From an uncultured Thermogutta sp. (lineage in GTDB: Bacteria; Planctomycetota; Planctomycetia; Pirellulales; Thermoguttaceae), in the NCBI GenBank assembly GCA_937128505.1, contig CAKZMM010000042.1, positions 39,613 to 103,612 on the forward strand: a DNA stretch of 64,000 nt, written 5' to 3'. A program made the translations under genes and the position numbers. Position 1 is the first letter of the stretch; every line of letters starts with the position of its first letter. Shown here piece after piece: positions 1 to 9,342 of the stretch. The notes under the pieces were generated by a model. It saw only the letters and a list, made by a program, of their open reading frames with translations. It was not told the origin of the DNA and ran no database searches.

Positions 1-663
1 CCCGCCGGTTCTCGCGGCCAAAATCCCAAGGACTTCGTAATCGATATTCGGTCCTAGGGCGTAACTGATAACCGGGGTCTGAGCTCGGGTATAGCTTTCA
101 ACCACATTGGCAAGATTCGCAGTGCCCAGCAAATTGGCGCGACTGGTACCGTCGCCGATGAAGACCACGGCTTTCGGCCGGTTCCCGTCTGAGAACTGGG
201 CCACCGCCGCCAAAAGAGCATTCTCTAGGTCCATCGCCCCCAAGGGCTCACGCTGCCCAAACACGGCAACGGCTCGCTGCATCTCCGGACCGGTAGGCGG
301 CACGAAACCTTCGGTTAAACTGACCGCCTTGAGGTCCGCGACCATCAGGTGCACTCTGTGCTCGGCCGATAAACTCTTCAAAAGCCGGTCGAGTACCGCC
401 AGCTGCTTCTGACGGAACGGTCCGACCTGGCTTGCCGAGGTGTCGACCAGCAGCAGTATGTCCCGACCTTCAACAGGGGGTTGCGACACCTCTGGCAATC
501 GAACCCCTAAAGCGAAGTAAGCAGTTCCGTCGGGCGCTACATATGTTTGCAAAAGGGCAGGATAAGTCGTTTCTTGTGCCCCGACCGGATCAACACCTGC
601 CATTACCGTAGACAACAGTAACCCCAACCCCAACAGCATTCGGCATGCGAGATCTTTTGCCAT
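1..663 (-). CDS. Exported von Willebrand factor type A (vWA) domain protein, 3' end cut by window edge
   Basis: The reading frame is open from an ATG at 663 to the window edge (221 codons), so the C-terminus is missing. The N-terminus has a Lys/Arg start, a hydrophobic core (residues ~9-22) and an Ala-Gln-Glu-like cleavage area near residue 30, consistent with Sec export. Residues ~65-75 read DILLLVDTSASQ, the DxSxS metal-ion-dependent adhesion site (MIDAS) of vWA domains. A later strand ending in VVFIGDGTS fits the next vWA core strand. A purine-rich GGAGAG lies about 10 nt before the ATG. Exported vWA proteins, often with an N-terminal VIT domain, are common in planctomycetes, but no function can be assigned. 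It is the last gene on this strand before a long spacer. Confidence 0.8.
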   Translation of the reverse strand, partial: MAKDLACRMLLGLGLLLSTVMAGVDPVGAQETTYPALLQTYVAPDGTAYFALGVRLPEVSQPPVEGRDILLLVDTSASQVGPFRQKQLAVLDRLLKSLSAEHRVHLMVADLKAVSLTEGFVPPTGPEMQRAVAVFGQREPLGAMDLENALLAAVAQFSDGNRPKAVVFIGDGTSRANLLGTANLANVVESYTRAQTPVISYALGPNIDYEVLGILAARTGG

Positions 664-815
664 TCCTGAAACTCTCCGCCGCAGAACTTTTAGACGTCGC
701 GAATTTTGGCCGCCAAACTGCACCCGTTGTTGACTAGCTACTTGCTGATCGCAGATAGTTAGCAGATACTCAGGCATCCACGCCTTCATTTTAACTAGCT
801 TTCCCGCTTTTTGCC

Positions 816-843
816 AAACAAAAACCTTGCGGAGGCTTCCGCA
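816..843 (-). terminator. Terminator-like hairpin with T tract, minus strand
   Basis: On the minus strand a perfect 6-bp stem TGCGGA/TCCGCA (plus 828-843, loop of 4) is followed after AGG by TTTTTGTTT. The stem is short, so this is tentative. No clear gene lies just upstream on that strand; a weak 101-codon frame ends at 940. Confidence 0.35.
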
Positions 844-1429
844 GCCATGCGGGATCGTTAGGTGATTCTTTGCTTCCAATCATTTCATTTAGCGACAAAG
901 ATTCCTTAAATCACGGCTGGGCACGGAGAGGATCTATATTTATTTCTCCGTCCGAGGCCCATTTTTCTTTGCGCGACAGCTCCTGCCGTCTCTGCCACGG
1001 TTGTCCAAGCGCTTGAAAGTAGCCTCCAATACCGCAGGGTAAAAATCAAATTTTTTTCCGCCACTCCCAACCTTACCTAACTGAGTACCTTTAGCAGCCG
1101 TTGGGGCCGACAGGCCGTTCCCATAAGCTCCGCGATCAAGGCAACTAGCCACATTACCGAGAACGCGATCCATCAGACCGCGATATGGTCCAGTCTCCAT
1201 CCCGATCAACCCCAACTGAGGCTTTGTGGAAAGGGATTCCCACATAATATTTTACCGGATCTCGCCAAACTCTTGCTCTATCCGATAGTTACGGTTTAGG
1301 TAGCCGAAGCCCAACAGTGATCAAGACGGGGAAAGCAGCGTCAAACTCACTTTCCAAAGCATCAGAAATCTGTTTTAAGAATCTCCAAATGCGGTTCGAG
1401 AGAGGCTGTCATAGGTTAAAGCTTACCTT

Positions 1430-1471
1430 ATTTCATTTCCCGGATAATGGATTTCAATTCCCGGATAATGG
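1430..1471. repeat. 21-bp tandem duplication
   Basis: Two adjacent 21-bp units (1430-1450 and 1451-1471) share the core CCCGGATAATGG and differ at one position. It lies in the spacer with no gene near. It is one of many short duplications in this window. Confidence 0.85.
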
Positions 1472-2640
1472 CCAATTATTCCGCCGCCATATCCCCTGCC
1501 CAGTTGATTCGAATTTTCGCAAACTGTTTTTCTGTGCTAAATCATTGACGCGGCGCCATGTCTAGTTCATCTGGGATTTGGCGTTTTTAACACAGGATTC
1601 GGTGCTACCCACGATTCGAGTTATGTTTTCCAACACGAGATCCTTTTGTTCGATTCCTGGAGAATCAGCGGCAATCGTTTAACCCTTTTTCGCGCAAAAA
1701 TCGGAAACTCTGCCTAGCACACTGGCCGCCTCGGCACAACTTTCAACCGTCCATCGGCGGGGGAAAATGTGCCATGTTCTCACGGTCATAAACTCGCCGC
1801 GGCCGGCGATCATGGGACAATCACATCGCGGATCAAACGTTCGGATCAAAAATGTCGGGATGGATCGGTCGAAATCGGCGGGTGGATCGGTTCCGCCGTA
1901 AATCCGCGATGAGCCCTCTTTGTCTGGCGGCAACCTGTTCGAGAATACCGACCGATGCTTTCCCAACGCCGCGACGAAGATTACCCGGATTTTGCGTAAA
2001 AAACTGCTCAATCAGCTAAAAAGACGGTGGTTAAAACCCCAAAAACAGAAAGCTCATGCAGGAACGAAACGCTTGTGCGAAAAAAGTCGGAGTTCTCAGG
2101 CACCTAACCAATTTCCGATGTAACCCGACACCAGACGTGGGTAAAAAGCTTATAGCCCATTCTTTTTCCGAGAGAAACCACTTCGGCCGAATTTTCGATT
2201 TTTTGGTAATTTAGTTTACACACTTCATGCAATTTTTTAGCAGATGACTGCTCTGGGCCCATGCTTCTTTAAGCAGAGGGTCCAACAACCCACGAGAAGC
2301 CTAATCAATAGAGCCGCCCTGCCGGACGCTGACGAGACTGGCACTTGTGACTGTGCAAAGATGGAAGCACATTGAGGAGCTTGACAGGCATTAAAGCATC
2401 ACGCCGTCAATCGAATATCGAATACTGGCATGCCGTCAATTCAATTCTGGGGTATCTTTGCGCCACTTATGGTCGGGAATCATTGAGATCTCACTTTCAC
2501 AAGAGAAATGATTAACTTTGATATGGTTGGCTAAAAATTTTGATGCAGCGCCAAGAAACCTGAGTAAACTTGCGTCGATCTGCAACCAAATTGGTTCCAG
2601 CGGGTGCATTATAAAGGGACTAGTGCATAATTTTGCTACA

Positions 2641-2970
2641 GCAAAATAAAACAGGCGAGCAAGGTTCGGGCCGCTTAACCTTGGCTCGCCTGCGTCATGC
2701 GGAAGTCTAATACTTCCGACTGAGGACCGCAACTCGCCTGTCGAGACGGGGGAGATAGAGCAGCAGGCGAGCCCGTCCTCATGGGACCGTTTCGGTGGAG
2801 TGGGGGGAGGCACTCTACCAAGGCCCGTCCCGCGGCCTTCACGCGCTTCATCGCTTGGCTGGTAATACGAGATACCACCAAGCACTCTGGGGGGTGACTG
2901 CTCTGCTTGAACAGAGCTATGGAAAGGTAGCTGCAATCCTCATGCCAAAAAAGCTCGGCTGGCTGCAGCC
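2641..2970 (-). ncRNA. Candidate structured RNA: serial hairpins ending in an intrinsic terminator
   Basis: Read on the minus strand, this stretch contains a series of stems (plus coordinates). They are 2930-2935/2964-2969 (6 bp), 2900-2905/2912-2917 (6 bp), 2853-2858/2878-2883 with inner 2861-2864/2873-2876, and 2794-2802/2811-2819 (9 bp, one mismatch). Next come a two-part stem 2721-2727/2775-2781 with inner 2734-2740/2764-2770, and 2701-2706/2712-2717. The last element is a 15-bp terminator stem at 2652-2692 with a TTTTATTTT tail. No stretch matches RNase P, tmRNA, SRP RNA or a riboswitch I know. The 8-mer CTCGCCTG and its complement occur in both the two-part stem and the terminator, so alternative pairing is possible. 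Open frames over this region have compositions expected of GC-rich structured RNA, not protein. The 5' end is unknown and could reach about 3010. Confidence 0.5.
2643..2692 (-). terminator. Strong Rho-independent terminator, minus strand
   Basis: The stem pairs plus 2652-2666 with 2677-2692 (15 bp with one bulged C on the transcript strand; loop of 10). On the minus strand it is followed by TTTTATTTTGC. The plus strand has no T tail, which sets the direction. It closes the candidate structured RNA. Confidence 0.75.
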
Positions 2971-3010
2971 CAAAACCCGGAGATCACCTCTAGACGACAT
3001 CCTCCGCTAA

Positions 3011-3443
3011 CTGGGGCCCCCGGCTTGAGGAACCAGGATCCTGAGCTTGCTGGGAAACATCCCCCCCACATCCTGTACCTGGCAGACGGAAAAGCAGACA
3101 TGAAATGAGCACGCCCCAAGAAAAGCTTTAAAGGGCTTAAAAAGCGTTGATAATCGCGACTACCTGCGAGCCGAAATGATTACTCACCCCGGATCCCCGA
3201 ATGAGATCCGTTAACATCAGTAAGTTTGCAATGATTCAGCCCTTATGCCTGCCAATAAGCGCGCCTTTATTCGTGTCATAATTTCCTTTACTAAGGGCTA
3301 TAGATCTGCTGAGCGGAAACGCTTCAAGCCGCTTGTGCACGGCAAGCTTTCGGAAAAGACGCGGAGCATGGGCCGATCAGCCTCAAGATCGGGGCGGGCA
3401 CCAGTTCCTCACCATTCAAGCTTCTAGCCCCAGTCCCGCGCAT
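3011..3443. other. Spacer
   Basis: No domain-bearing open frame or clear hairpin is seen here. It would carry the 3' untranslated region of the minus-strand ABC gene and the promoter of the candidate RNA, but I could not identify a promoter with confidence. Confidence 0.4.
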
Positions 3444-5447
3444 TTATGCCGCGAGGTCCAGCTCGCAAAGGCGCTGAAACAGCGGACATCGCCGAACCAA
3501 TTCTTGTTGAGACCCTACATCCATCAGTTGCCCGTCCTCCATGACGGCGATCTGATCCGCAAGCGTCAGGGTGCTCAGCCGGTGGCTAATAATTATAGTT
3601 GTCCTTCCGGGGATGAAATCTTCAAGCACCTTATGAATTAACCGCTCGCTTTCCAGATCAAGTTGGCTTGTTGCTTCGTCAAGGATAAGTATTGCCGGGT
3701 TTCGGAGGATCGCACGCGCTAAGGCGATGCGTTGGCGCTGGCCACCGGATAACCGCGCTCCCATCGGACCGACTCGTGTTTGGTAACCCTCAGGGAGGTC
3801 CCGGATGATAAACTCGTGAGCTTGGGCCTTTCGTGCTGCCTGCTCCACCTCGGCCGGCGTTGCGCGAAGGGACCCATATCGGATGTTGTTGAAAACCGTA
3901 TCATCGAAGAGCACCGGCTCTTGAGTGACAAGGCCAATTTGCCGGCGCAAATCACGGAGACGGACCTCCGTCAGAGGAACGCCGTCTAACAGAACCCGCC
4001 CGGCCGTCGGATCGATGAATCGGGGAATCAGGCTCACGAGGGTCGATTTGCCGCACCCACTTGGACCCACGATCGCGAGCGTGGTGCCGAAAGGAATTTG
4101 CAGCTCGATCTCTTTAAGTACCAGTTTTTCGGGGTGATAAGCGAACGAAACCTTCTCGAATGTAATTTCGCGGTGATGCCTCAAAATCTTCCGCGGTCGG
4201 ATCGGATCCCGCACCTGGGGTTGCTGGTCCAAAAGCTGGAGGACGCGATCCGAAGCGGCAGCTGCGCGCTGAAGTTGGCCAAATAAGTCGGAAAGCTTGC
4301 GTAACGGATCCGCTGCGCCGATTAGGAGCCCGTAAAAAAGGGCTAGGCTCGCGAGATCGAGGGGTCGATCCGTAATAGGGATTCCCAGGAGATGGGTTTC
4401 CCCGCGAAGAACGAGCCATCCACCGGCAAGTAAAGCCAGCACAATCGTTCCCATGCCCAGAAGTTCGGTGCTCGGGTGGACGAAAGCGTCGTAGCGCGCA
4501 ATACGCATCGCAGTGGCGAAGTACTGCTTACTGGTGCGATGGAAACGTTTTTCTTCATGTTTTTCCATCGTGAATGCCTTAACGATTGCGATGCCGCGAA
4601 GAGCCGCCTCCAATCCTGCGTAAAGCTCCGCCATCTTTTCCATACCCCGACGATGCGCCGCTTTCAGTAGCCGCCCAAGCGAATAGATTAAAAACCCAGC
4701 CACCGGTGTGATGAAAAGCGACACCAGGAGGAGCCGCCAGGAAACCCACATGGCCCCGACCAGGCAGGCAATCATTTTTAGCGGTTCCCGGGCAAGGCGG
4801 CCGACAAGCCATTCCAAGCCTGCCGAAATGGCGGCCAAATCGTGGGTAGAGCGAGACAAAAGTTGTGACATTCCGTCGCGATGAAAGGCCGCTAAATCCA
4901 TGCGAAGGGCATGGGCAAAGAGGCGTTGGCGGAGATCGTAGGCTGCAAGTTGGGCAAACCGCGAGGCCAAGATGTTCTGACTAACCAAAAAGAAGCTTTT
5001 CAGGCCCGTGCCGAGCATGAGTACCACGAGAATAAGAACCAACGTCTGGAGACGGTCTTCTGGAACATAAGTCTCAACAAGCGGCATAGCCCAACGGTAG
5101 GTCCGGGCGGCATACTCCTCAGCTTCAAGTTGAGTTTGAATCTGAAACAATTTGCGCCTGATGGCTTCGGCATCAGTCGCCGATCCTTCCGACGTCGCCA
5201 GTTGGAGCCGGTTTTCTAATTCCCTGACTTGAGTGCGAAGGTCTTGTGCGGTTCTTTCGGCCCGTGACAGCTTCTCCGCGAGCCGATCCTGGAGTGATTT
5301 TTCCCCAAAGGTGATTTCCACAAGCGGGTAAACGACCCCGATATTTGCCCCCCAAAGGGCTCCCACTCCCAGGGCACAAATGAGGGCGCCAATAAGCGTC
5401 CAGCGGTGTTTTAGGGCCAAACGAATGACTCGTAAGAAGTTTCTCAT
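3444..5447 (-). CDS. ABC exporter half-transporter (permease fused to ATPase), MsbA/LmrA type
   Basis: It is predicted to export a lipid or hydrophobic substrate across the inner membrane as a homodimer, powered by ATP. The N-terminal half has about six membrane segments. The C-terminal half carries Walker A GPSGCGKST, the Q loop (VTQEPVLF), signature LSGGQRQR, Walker B ILILDEATS and the switch histidine in ISHRLS. Between membrane segments 1 and 2 there is an insert of roughly 80-100 residues rich in Glu, Arg, Gln and Leu, predicted to form a coiled coil outside the membrane; canonical MsbA lacks it. The ATG at 5447 gives a neat amphipathic start; an in-frame TTG at 5474 would add nine residues. 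Length is otherwise usual for the family. It stands alone. Confidence 0.93.
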   Translation of the reverse strand: MRNFLRVIRLALKHRWTLIGALICALGVGALWGANIGVVYPLVEITFGEKSLQDRLAEKLSRAERTAQDLRTQVRELENRLQLATSEGSATDAEAIRRKLFQIQTQLEAEEYAARTYRWAMPLVETYVPEDRLQTLVLILVVLMLGTGLKSFFLVSQNILASRFAQLAAYDLRQRLFAHALRMDLAAFHRDGMSQLLSRSTHDLAAISAGLEWLVGRLAREPLKMIACLVGAMWVSWRLLLVSLFITPVAGFLIYSLGRLLKAAHRRGMEKMAELYAGLEAALRGIAIVKAFTMEKHEEKRFHRTSKQYFATAMRIARYDAFVHPSTELLGMGTIVLALLAGGWLVLRGETHLLGIPITDRPLDLASLALFYGLLIGAADPLRKLSDLFGQLQRAAAASDRVLQLLDQQPQVRDPIRPRKILRHHREITFEKVSFAYHPEKLVLKEIELQIPFGTTLAIVGPSGCGKSTLVSLIPRFIDPTAGRVLLDGVPLTEVRLRDLRRQIGLVTQEPVLFDDTVFNNIRYGSLRATPAEVEQAARKAQAHEFIIRDLPEGYQTRVGPMGARLSGGQRQRIALARAILRNPAILILDEATSQLDLESERLIHKVLEDFIPGRTTIIISHRLSTLTLADQIAVMEDGQLMDVGSQQELVRRCPLFQRLCELDLAA

Positions 5448-6999
5448 GGCTACTTTGCTGACCGTGAGGATCAACTCGCTTTTTTGACCGAGTGGTTCTC
5501 CACCTTTTCGGGGCTCGACTATGAAGAATTCGGATAGCTTTTAGCTTTGCGGAAGCCGGCGTACATCTTCGGATCGCCGTGCGTCCAAAGCCTTCGGGTA
5601 CTTACGTGAGTCGCTGTTGCTGCGCTTGGGAGTCGGTATATACCTTCTCGACCGAGGTTGGGTCAACGTGGGCTTCTCGGTCGTGGGTGGCGTGCCGTCA
5701 CTGAGCACTTACGACAAGCGGTTTATAGCAGAGCTTCGCTTAGGAGTATTTCAAGCAGGTGAGACTCCATTTTGGCGTCGTAACAAAATGAGCCCTCTGA
5801 CAAGAAAAAAGGGCAAGGCTACCGATCAAATCAGGCTGCCAGCGTGGATTGACGATTCAGATTCGCCCGATCAAACCCCCGGAGTGGAGCCCGGATTGTG
5901 AATTCTGCACAGCACGCCGCCGCTTGCGCCCGGAACACGGCACCGGGCAACTCCTTTGGGACGGCCGTGCCCCCAATCGGGTGTTTTCTCGGCGCTCGCT
6001 CTGCAATACTTCGAGCTGCGGAGCGACAACCCCACCTGTTCCCAACAGGACATTTCTCCTTGTTTCCACGTTTCCATCTCCTCTCACTACCGCGGAGACA
6101 GTCCGAAGTGCGTGGTGCCGGCACTAAGCGCATGGGTGTTTGCGGCGACCATCAGTAACCTTCGTATGAGTCCTCTCCCCTCAAAAGGCGCGGCACCGAT
6201 GAGCGGAAGGGCAGACTCTCAGAAGGCAATTTTGCTCCCAGAAAAATGATTTGATCAGGTGATCAAGAAGCTTCTTAATTTTTATGTTTAGTTTTGCTGC
6301 TTTTTGCTTTTAGGAATCGGAGGTAACGCGCAGAATCTGCCTGGGCCTTAAGCCAGATCGTGCCCCACAAATTGGGAGCATTCATTTGAATCGGTTGTCG
6401 TGGAAATGTGATTTGATTAGGCTGGATGCAAAACTTGCGTAGCCTGGGTGGACTGAATTTGGGCGCCGGCGGAAGTTGACATAACGTCGTGGCCCCCGAC
6501 GCGCGTGAAAACCAGCGGGGATACCCTTCGCGCACAATCATCCGGATGTTCGCATCATTCGGGATAAACGCGAAAGGAGATACCGCTCACGCAAAACTGC
6601 TTTGTTTCGGATTGAACGATACTCTGCCGACGGCGCGGTAGGGCACAACGCGAGCTGCTAAAGCGGGGCATGTTACGGGGAACGGAAATTAGCAAGATAG
6701 AAGATAGATATTCACCGAGCTAGCAGGGAAAATTTTGGAAAACAAGAACTTTCAAATGAACTTTGCAGCAAGAAGCAGGCTCACATCAGCGAGAAAAAAT
6801 GGCAACAATATGCAGTTTCCGTCGGTACGATTTAGCGAACTGAGAAGATTTGGGAATCAACACCGGAAGGCGATCGGTCCTGAGGCAATCGGTTTTCGTG
6901 CGGTTTAGGTCGATCCAAATATTCAAAAGTTTTGCCGCAGAGAAGTTTCGCTGGCAGGCCTGCACTATTACTTGGGCTCAACGAGAAGGGCGTGACTGT
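5448..6999. other. Long spacer before the sulfatase gene
   Basis: Several overlapping open frames occur around 5830-6250 in many frames at once, which reflects a GC-rich, stop-poor patch and not a gene: none shows a domain, signal peptide or ribosome-binding site. A small hairpin CCTGTT/AACAGG lies near 6041-6055. The sulfatase reading frame stays open upstream to 6850, so part of this stretch could be coding if a TTG at 6850 is used. Confidence 0.5.
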
Positions 7000-8976
7000 A
7001 TGGACGCTCTTATTTCTGCTATTTTCGCTCTTTCAGACGCAGAACGCACGGTCGCGTGCATCGAGCCGAGGTTCTGTGGAAAAAAAGTTTCGGGGTTTCG
7101 CGGACGCTACGAAGCGCGAAAACCGGCGGGTTTTCGGCCTGCTTTTTCGGATCAAAAGCGGTCTTTTCCGCGCCGGATTGGCAAGGTGGTTTTCCTACTA
7201 GCCTTCTTTTGGGGAGGGGTAGGTTTTAACAATTCTTTCCTGTTTGTAAAACATGCATCGGCTGCGGAAGAGCGGCCAAATGTGATCATTGTGATCACGG
7301 ACGATCAAGGATATGGCGACCTTTCATGCCATGGGAATCCGATTTTGAAGACCCCTCACATAGACCGTCTATGGGCGGAAGGGGTCCGGCTTTCTGATTT
7401 TCATGTCAGCCCGGTTTGCACCCCGACGCGGGGGCAGCTCATGACGGGATTGGATGCTTTACGCAACGGGGCGCGGAGTGTTCCTGCCGCCACCAACATG
7501 ATTTGGCGAAACATCCCGACCACGGCGGAGTATTTCCGCCAGGCAGGATATCGTACTGGGCACTTTGGGAAGTGGCACCTCGGCGACCACTGGCCTGATC
7601 GCCCTATGGACCGAGGCTTTGAAAAGGCCATCTGGTTTGGGGGCTGGGGAGTGGCTTCAGATTTAGAGTTCGACAACGACTGCATGAATATTCGCGTTTT
7701 TGATGGAGACCGCATGATTCAAACCCAGTTGTATTGCACGGATTTGTTTTTTGCTGAGGCCATTCAATGGATGGAAGAATGCCGCGCTGCAGGAGAAGCC
7801 TTTTTGTGCTATATCGCCACCAATGCTCCACATGGTCCGCTTTGGGCAAAAGAGGAAGATGAAGCTCGGTATCGCGACCGCGTGCCGCCGGCGGTGGCTT
7901 CGTTTTTCGGGATGATTGCCAATATCGATGACAATATCGGCAAATTGGAAAAGTGGCTGAGCGACAGGGGACTTCGCGATCAAACGATCCTTATCTTCAC
8001 GACGGATAACGGAGGCACGGCCGGCCGGAAAATTTTCAATGCCGGGTTGCGCGAGGGAAAGGGAACCCTCTATGAGGGCGGCCATCGGGTGCCGTGCTTC
8101 ATCCGCTGGCCTGCCGGCGGGATTACCGGCGGACGTGAAGTGGGCTTTCCAACCCAGGTCCAGGATATCTTGCCCACGCTCCTTGAACTATGCCGTATCC
8201 CGAAGCGGGAAGGAATCCGCTTCGACGGGCAAAGTTTGGCTGGGGTTTTGCGGGGTAAGCCCGCGCCATCGGAGCTCACCGATCGTTTTTTGGTGGTTCA
8301 GTATGGAGGGCGGATCCGCGCGACGAAATACGAATCATGTGTTATCCAAGGCCCTTGGCGGTTGGTGTACGGCAAAGAGCTTTACAATGTGGCATTAGAC
8401 CCGGGGCAAAACGTCGATATCTCGCCCCGTCATCCGGAAGTGGTAGAACGGCTTCGGAGCTATTACGACCAGTGGTGGGCCGGGATCGAAGATCGTGTTT
8501 TCGAGTATCAGCCGATCCCCGTTGGCACACAGCACGAAAATCCTGTGATTCTCTCGCCGAATTATTGGATGGGTGTCGATGTGGACAATCATCATCGCGT
8601 CAGTAGCGCCGAAGGAGGGGAACGAGGGGGGAAATTTCTTATTGATGTGACGAGAGCCGGAAAGTACCGGATTGAATTTCGGCGTTGGCCGTTCCACACC
8701 CGCTGCTCTATCGGCTCCCCCGGGCCTGAGCAAACCGTTAGTGGGCGTTCTTTGTTGGAAGTTATTAAAAAGCGGGCCACGATCCCGGCACATGCAGCAG
8801 TTTTGGAAGTGGGCGAGCGGCAATTTAGGGCCGAAACTACTCCGGATGCCTTGGGCGTCGAATTCGTTATTGAACTTCCGGCCGGGGTCACGACCCTTCA
8901 AGGGTGGTTTCAAGGAGCGGCGGGGCAAGATCTCTGCGGGGCATTCTATGTTGCCGTCGAGTTTTTTGAAAATTAG
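7000..8976 (+). CDS. Exported sulfatase (formylglycine-dependent, arylsulfatase type)
   Basis: It hydrolyses a sulfate ester, probably on a polysaccharide, in the periplasm or outside. The core starts RPNVIIVITDDQGYGD, giving the paired metal-binding Asp residues. The CTPTRGQLMTG motif supplies the Cys (about residue 140) that is converted to formylglycine. GKWHLG, NAPHGP and TTDNGG follow at the usual spacing. The last ~130 residues form an extra beta-rich domain. The start is unclear. The ATG at 7000 puts about 60 arginine-rich residues before the hydrophobic stretch that ends in SAAEE. A GTG at 7186 would give a short signal peptide, and the frame is open back to a TTG at 6850. No formylglycine-generating enzyme is encoded nearby. 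Confidence 0.92.
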   Translation: MDALISAIFALSDAERTVACIEPRFCGKKVSGFRGRYEARKPAGFRPAFSDQKRSFPRRIGKVVFLLAFFWGGVGFNNSFLFVKHASAAEERPNVIIVITDDQGYGDLSCHGNPILKTPHIDRLWAEGVRLSDFHVSPVCTPTRGQLMTGLDALRNGARSVPAATNMIWRNIPTTAEYFRQAGYRTGHFGKWHLGDHWPDRPMDRGFEKAIWFGGWGVASDLEFDNDCMNIRVFDGDRMIQTQLYCTDLFFAEAIQWMEECRAAGEAFLCYIATNAPHGPLWAKEEDEARYRDRVPPAVASFFGMIANIDDNIGKLEKWLSDRGLRDQTILIFTTDNGGTAGRKIFNAGLREGKGTLYEGGHRVPCFIRWPAGGITGGREVGFPTQVQDILPTLLELCRIPKREGIRFDGQSLAGVLRGKPAPSELTDRFLVVQYGGRIRATKYESCVIQGPWRLVYGKELYNVALDPGQNVDISPRHPEVVERLRSYYDQWWAGIEDRVFEYQPIPVGTQHENPVILSPNYWMGVDVDNHHRVSSAEGGERGGKFLIDVTRAGKYRIEFRRWPFHTRCSIGSPGPEQTVSGRSLLEVIKKRATIPAHAAVLEVGERQFRAETTPDALGVEFVIELPAGVTTLQGWFQGAAGQDLCGAFYVAVEFFEN

Positions 8977-9342
8977 GGCTTGCACCCTAAACTCCAGTGT
9001 TCTTTTTCGTGCAATATCCTCACATTTGATCACTATCCCCATATGCGATCGCACAGTCAACTTTTCGGCCGACCCGAAGCCTGCTGGGTTAAGGCAAGCA
9101 TGCTAGGGTAAAACGAGTGAGACAAAAGAGCAGAGGGCAAACGGAAAAAGAGAATAATGAATGGGAGGAAAAAGAGAAGACGTTTAGTCACCGAAAGGCT
9201 AATGGTTGCCCGCGGTTTTACCGCAAGATATGCTACGGTAGTTCCGCGTTTTGTCCGGGGAACAAAATAAGCCTTAATCTCAGCTTCCGCTTACGGAGAA
9301 GCCAAACTGCATTTACAGTGCTAAATACCTGGTAAAACCATC
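8977..9342. other. Spacer
   Basis: No gene, clear terminator or repeat is seen between the sulfatase and the phosphodiester glycosidase gene. A purine-rich stretch lies around 9112-9185. Confidence 0.4.

Larger units (their letters stand above)
664..2640. other. Long spacer without a convincing gene
   Basis: Nearly 2 kb with only short open frames that lack ribosome-binding sites and recognisable domains. It holds a 21-bp tandem repeat at 1430-1471 and a minus-strand hairpin/T-tract at 816-843. A loose repeat of GCCGTCAAT lies around 2402-2445. A 101-codon minus-strand frame (1245-940) is the best open stretch but has no Shine-Dalgarno sequence. Confidence 0.6.

Noticed and set aside
940..1245. 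101-codon minus-strand open frame
   Set aside because: No ribosome-binding site, domain or signal; composition is not clearly coding. A weak downstream hairpin is not enough support.
2436..2936. 166-codon minus-strand open frame over the candidate RNA
   Set aside because: It coincides with the stems and has no domain; the structured-RNA reading explains the sequence better.
5860..5930. Possible tRNA T-arm-like motif on the minus strand
   Set aside because: No D arm, anticodon arm or acceptor pairing could be built around it.
5830..6250. Cluster of open frames on both strands
   Set aside because: Many frames are open at once in a GC-rich patch; none has a start signal, domain or consistent composition.
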